A stretch of 64,000 bases of DNA from NCBI RefSeq assembly GCF_027943255.1, contig NC_072892.1, positions 16,205,792-16,269,791 on the forward strand. Reading direction: 5' to 3'. Shown piece after piece: positions 62,833-64,000 of the stretch. This DNA is from Anastrepha obliqua. Lineage: Eukaryota; Arthropoda; Insecta; Diptera; Tephritidae. Position 1 is the stretch's first letter. The number at the start of each line of letters is the position of its first letter. Below the pieces are notes generated by a model. The model searched no databases, had not been told where the DNA came from, and saw nothing but the letters and a program-made list of their open reading frames with translations. Position numbers and translations under genes: made by a program.

Positions 62833-64000
62833 GAAATAGCGGAAACTGGAACAGCAGATTTTTTTTTCTTATTTCTTCTTAGCGCACAATTTCTTCCATT
62901 TAATTGAATAAAATCAAAGCTGTTTGCTTTAGCCTTCCTAGTTTTTGTTGTTTTTGGAATAGTATAGCAGCATAAATGCATGCCTTACCTACTTGAGCAT
63001 TTCACGGAGATTTTATAAAACTATATATTTTTCTGTAAATATATAAACTAATACGAATATATGCATGTATATGTGTTTGGGTGTATACATATATATATTT
63101 ATCAATGTGTATGTAAGAGCATGCAGTTGTATCTGCTAAAAGGCATTAGAGGGTTCCTCGCTGCTCGCATCTAATAGTTGAATTTATGGTACGTAGGAGC
63201 AATGCAGCAAGGCTACGCAGACTACCATAATTATACCGTTATGAGTGAAGAATACTTACTTAAAAGCAGCCACGGCAACGCCTGTCAGAGAGGAGTGCGA
63301 GTGGAATAACAAAGTGAAATAATGAGCAAATAGAGCGAGAGAAAAATGTAATAACTGGCATTCGGCTTACTCCTTGCATGACTTTGAGGACGTATTTTCT
63401 TTGTAATTACAAGCAGAGTAGGCGTGCAAGCATATAAGAAGTGCTTTTGGTATCTAAATATAACCATCTGAAGTTAATGTTAAAGCATTCGTCTTGGGTG
63501 CTTCGTTAATGGCATAGCATTTCTCATTAGACATAGGTGATTTGAACTCATCATAAGTGCCTAAATGAATTATTTTCTACGCAGGTACTTCCCCACAGAG
63601 ACTTGTAAAAGAGCAGGTCAATTCATTTTCATAACATATTCAATTTTATTTTTGTGATCCGATGACGATTTTATGTCTTTTTTGCGGCAGAAAATTGGGG
63701 GGTTTAAAGTTTTTGGCAGTTGCATTGAGGCCTACTTTTTCGTGGCCTAATTTTAGTTGAAATTAGTTATGACACTAATAATAAGGAATTTTGATTTTTT
63801 AATTGTGATTTAATAAAGTACAGGTTTCCAGTGGCGCAAAGTTTGTGTTGATTTTCGCCAATTTTTTTCGCTGAAATGTTTTGCATTTTCTCCATATAAT
63901 GAATATACGAAAAAGTTACCCTTAATACCATTCGAAGTTTGAAGAGTTTTATGCGTGATTTTTTTTAGTGAAATCTGGCAACGCTCTAACTTGAAGACCT
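62833..64000. other. No gene seen
   Basis: Spacer with TATATA/ATGTATGT microsatellites near 63025-63115. Only short ORFs without motifs to the end of the window. Confidence 0.45.

Overview
This window looks like a repeat-rich intergenic block from a higher fly (Diptera). A tephritid fruit fly is my best guess. The guess rests on many mariner transposases with a DD41D-type catalytic spacing (known to me from tephritid 'rosa' mariners), a tRNA-headed SINE present in several states of decay, R1/Jockey-type LINEs, and an AT-rich background with CA/TA microsatellites. It is inference: no search was run and no species-diagnostic gene is present. There is no operon structure and no sign of prokaryotic DNA.

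The one convincing host gene is a long single coding exon at 57083-58699 (minus). It encodes a 538-residue coiled-coil protein that resembles trichoplein (TCHP/TPH-type). A possible short terminal exon at 40212-40281 (minus) is much weaker. Nearly everything else recognisable is mobile DNA, mostly broken.

Layout. 1-5.3 kb: R1-like LINE 3' end, a 234-bp TA-flanked MITE, SINE pieces, a dead DD34D mariner and a Helentron-like non-autonomous element. 5.8-8.7 kb: an element with ~530-bp inverted arms and a decayed, intron-containing ORF of a family I cannot name. 9.9-19 kb: a Jockey-type LINE split into four parts by a mariner (itself holding another mariner and a complete hAT element), a Helentron-like element, a DD34D mariner, a SINE and a DD41D mariner. 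19-21 kb: a degenerate AT-rich array with a deleted mariner inside. 23.2-25.6 kb: a mariner, then a ~112-bp-unit minisatellite. 26-29.2 kb: two LINE tails and a mauritiana-type mariner. 30.8-37 kb: a three-level nest (mariner containing LINE containing piggyBac), each junction marked by its target duplication. 37.6-43.7 kb: LINE RNase H fragments, apparently unique DNA, a SINE and a DD41D mariner. 43.7-49.7 kb: a piggyBac split by a mariner that is itself split by a hAT. 49.7-54.9 kb: mariners and a Helentron derivative with a fused ORF. 55-56 kb: a LINE with a second LINE end inserted. 57-58.7 kb: the host gene. 59.4-62.8 kb: an open mariner ORF, a DD37D Tc1/mariner element and a TTAA-flanked MITE.

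The parts do not form a pathway. They record successive transposition, and the nesting gives a relative order of insertion. The most useful items for follow-up are the unnamed long-inverted-repeat element, the fused Helentron ORF, the mariner-end-like minisatellite and the nearly open piggyBac.
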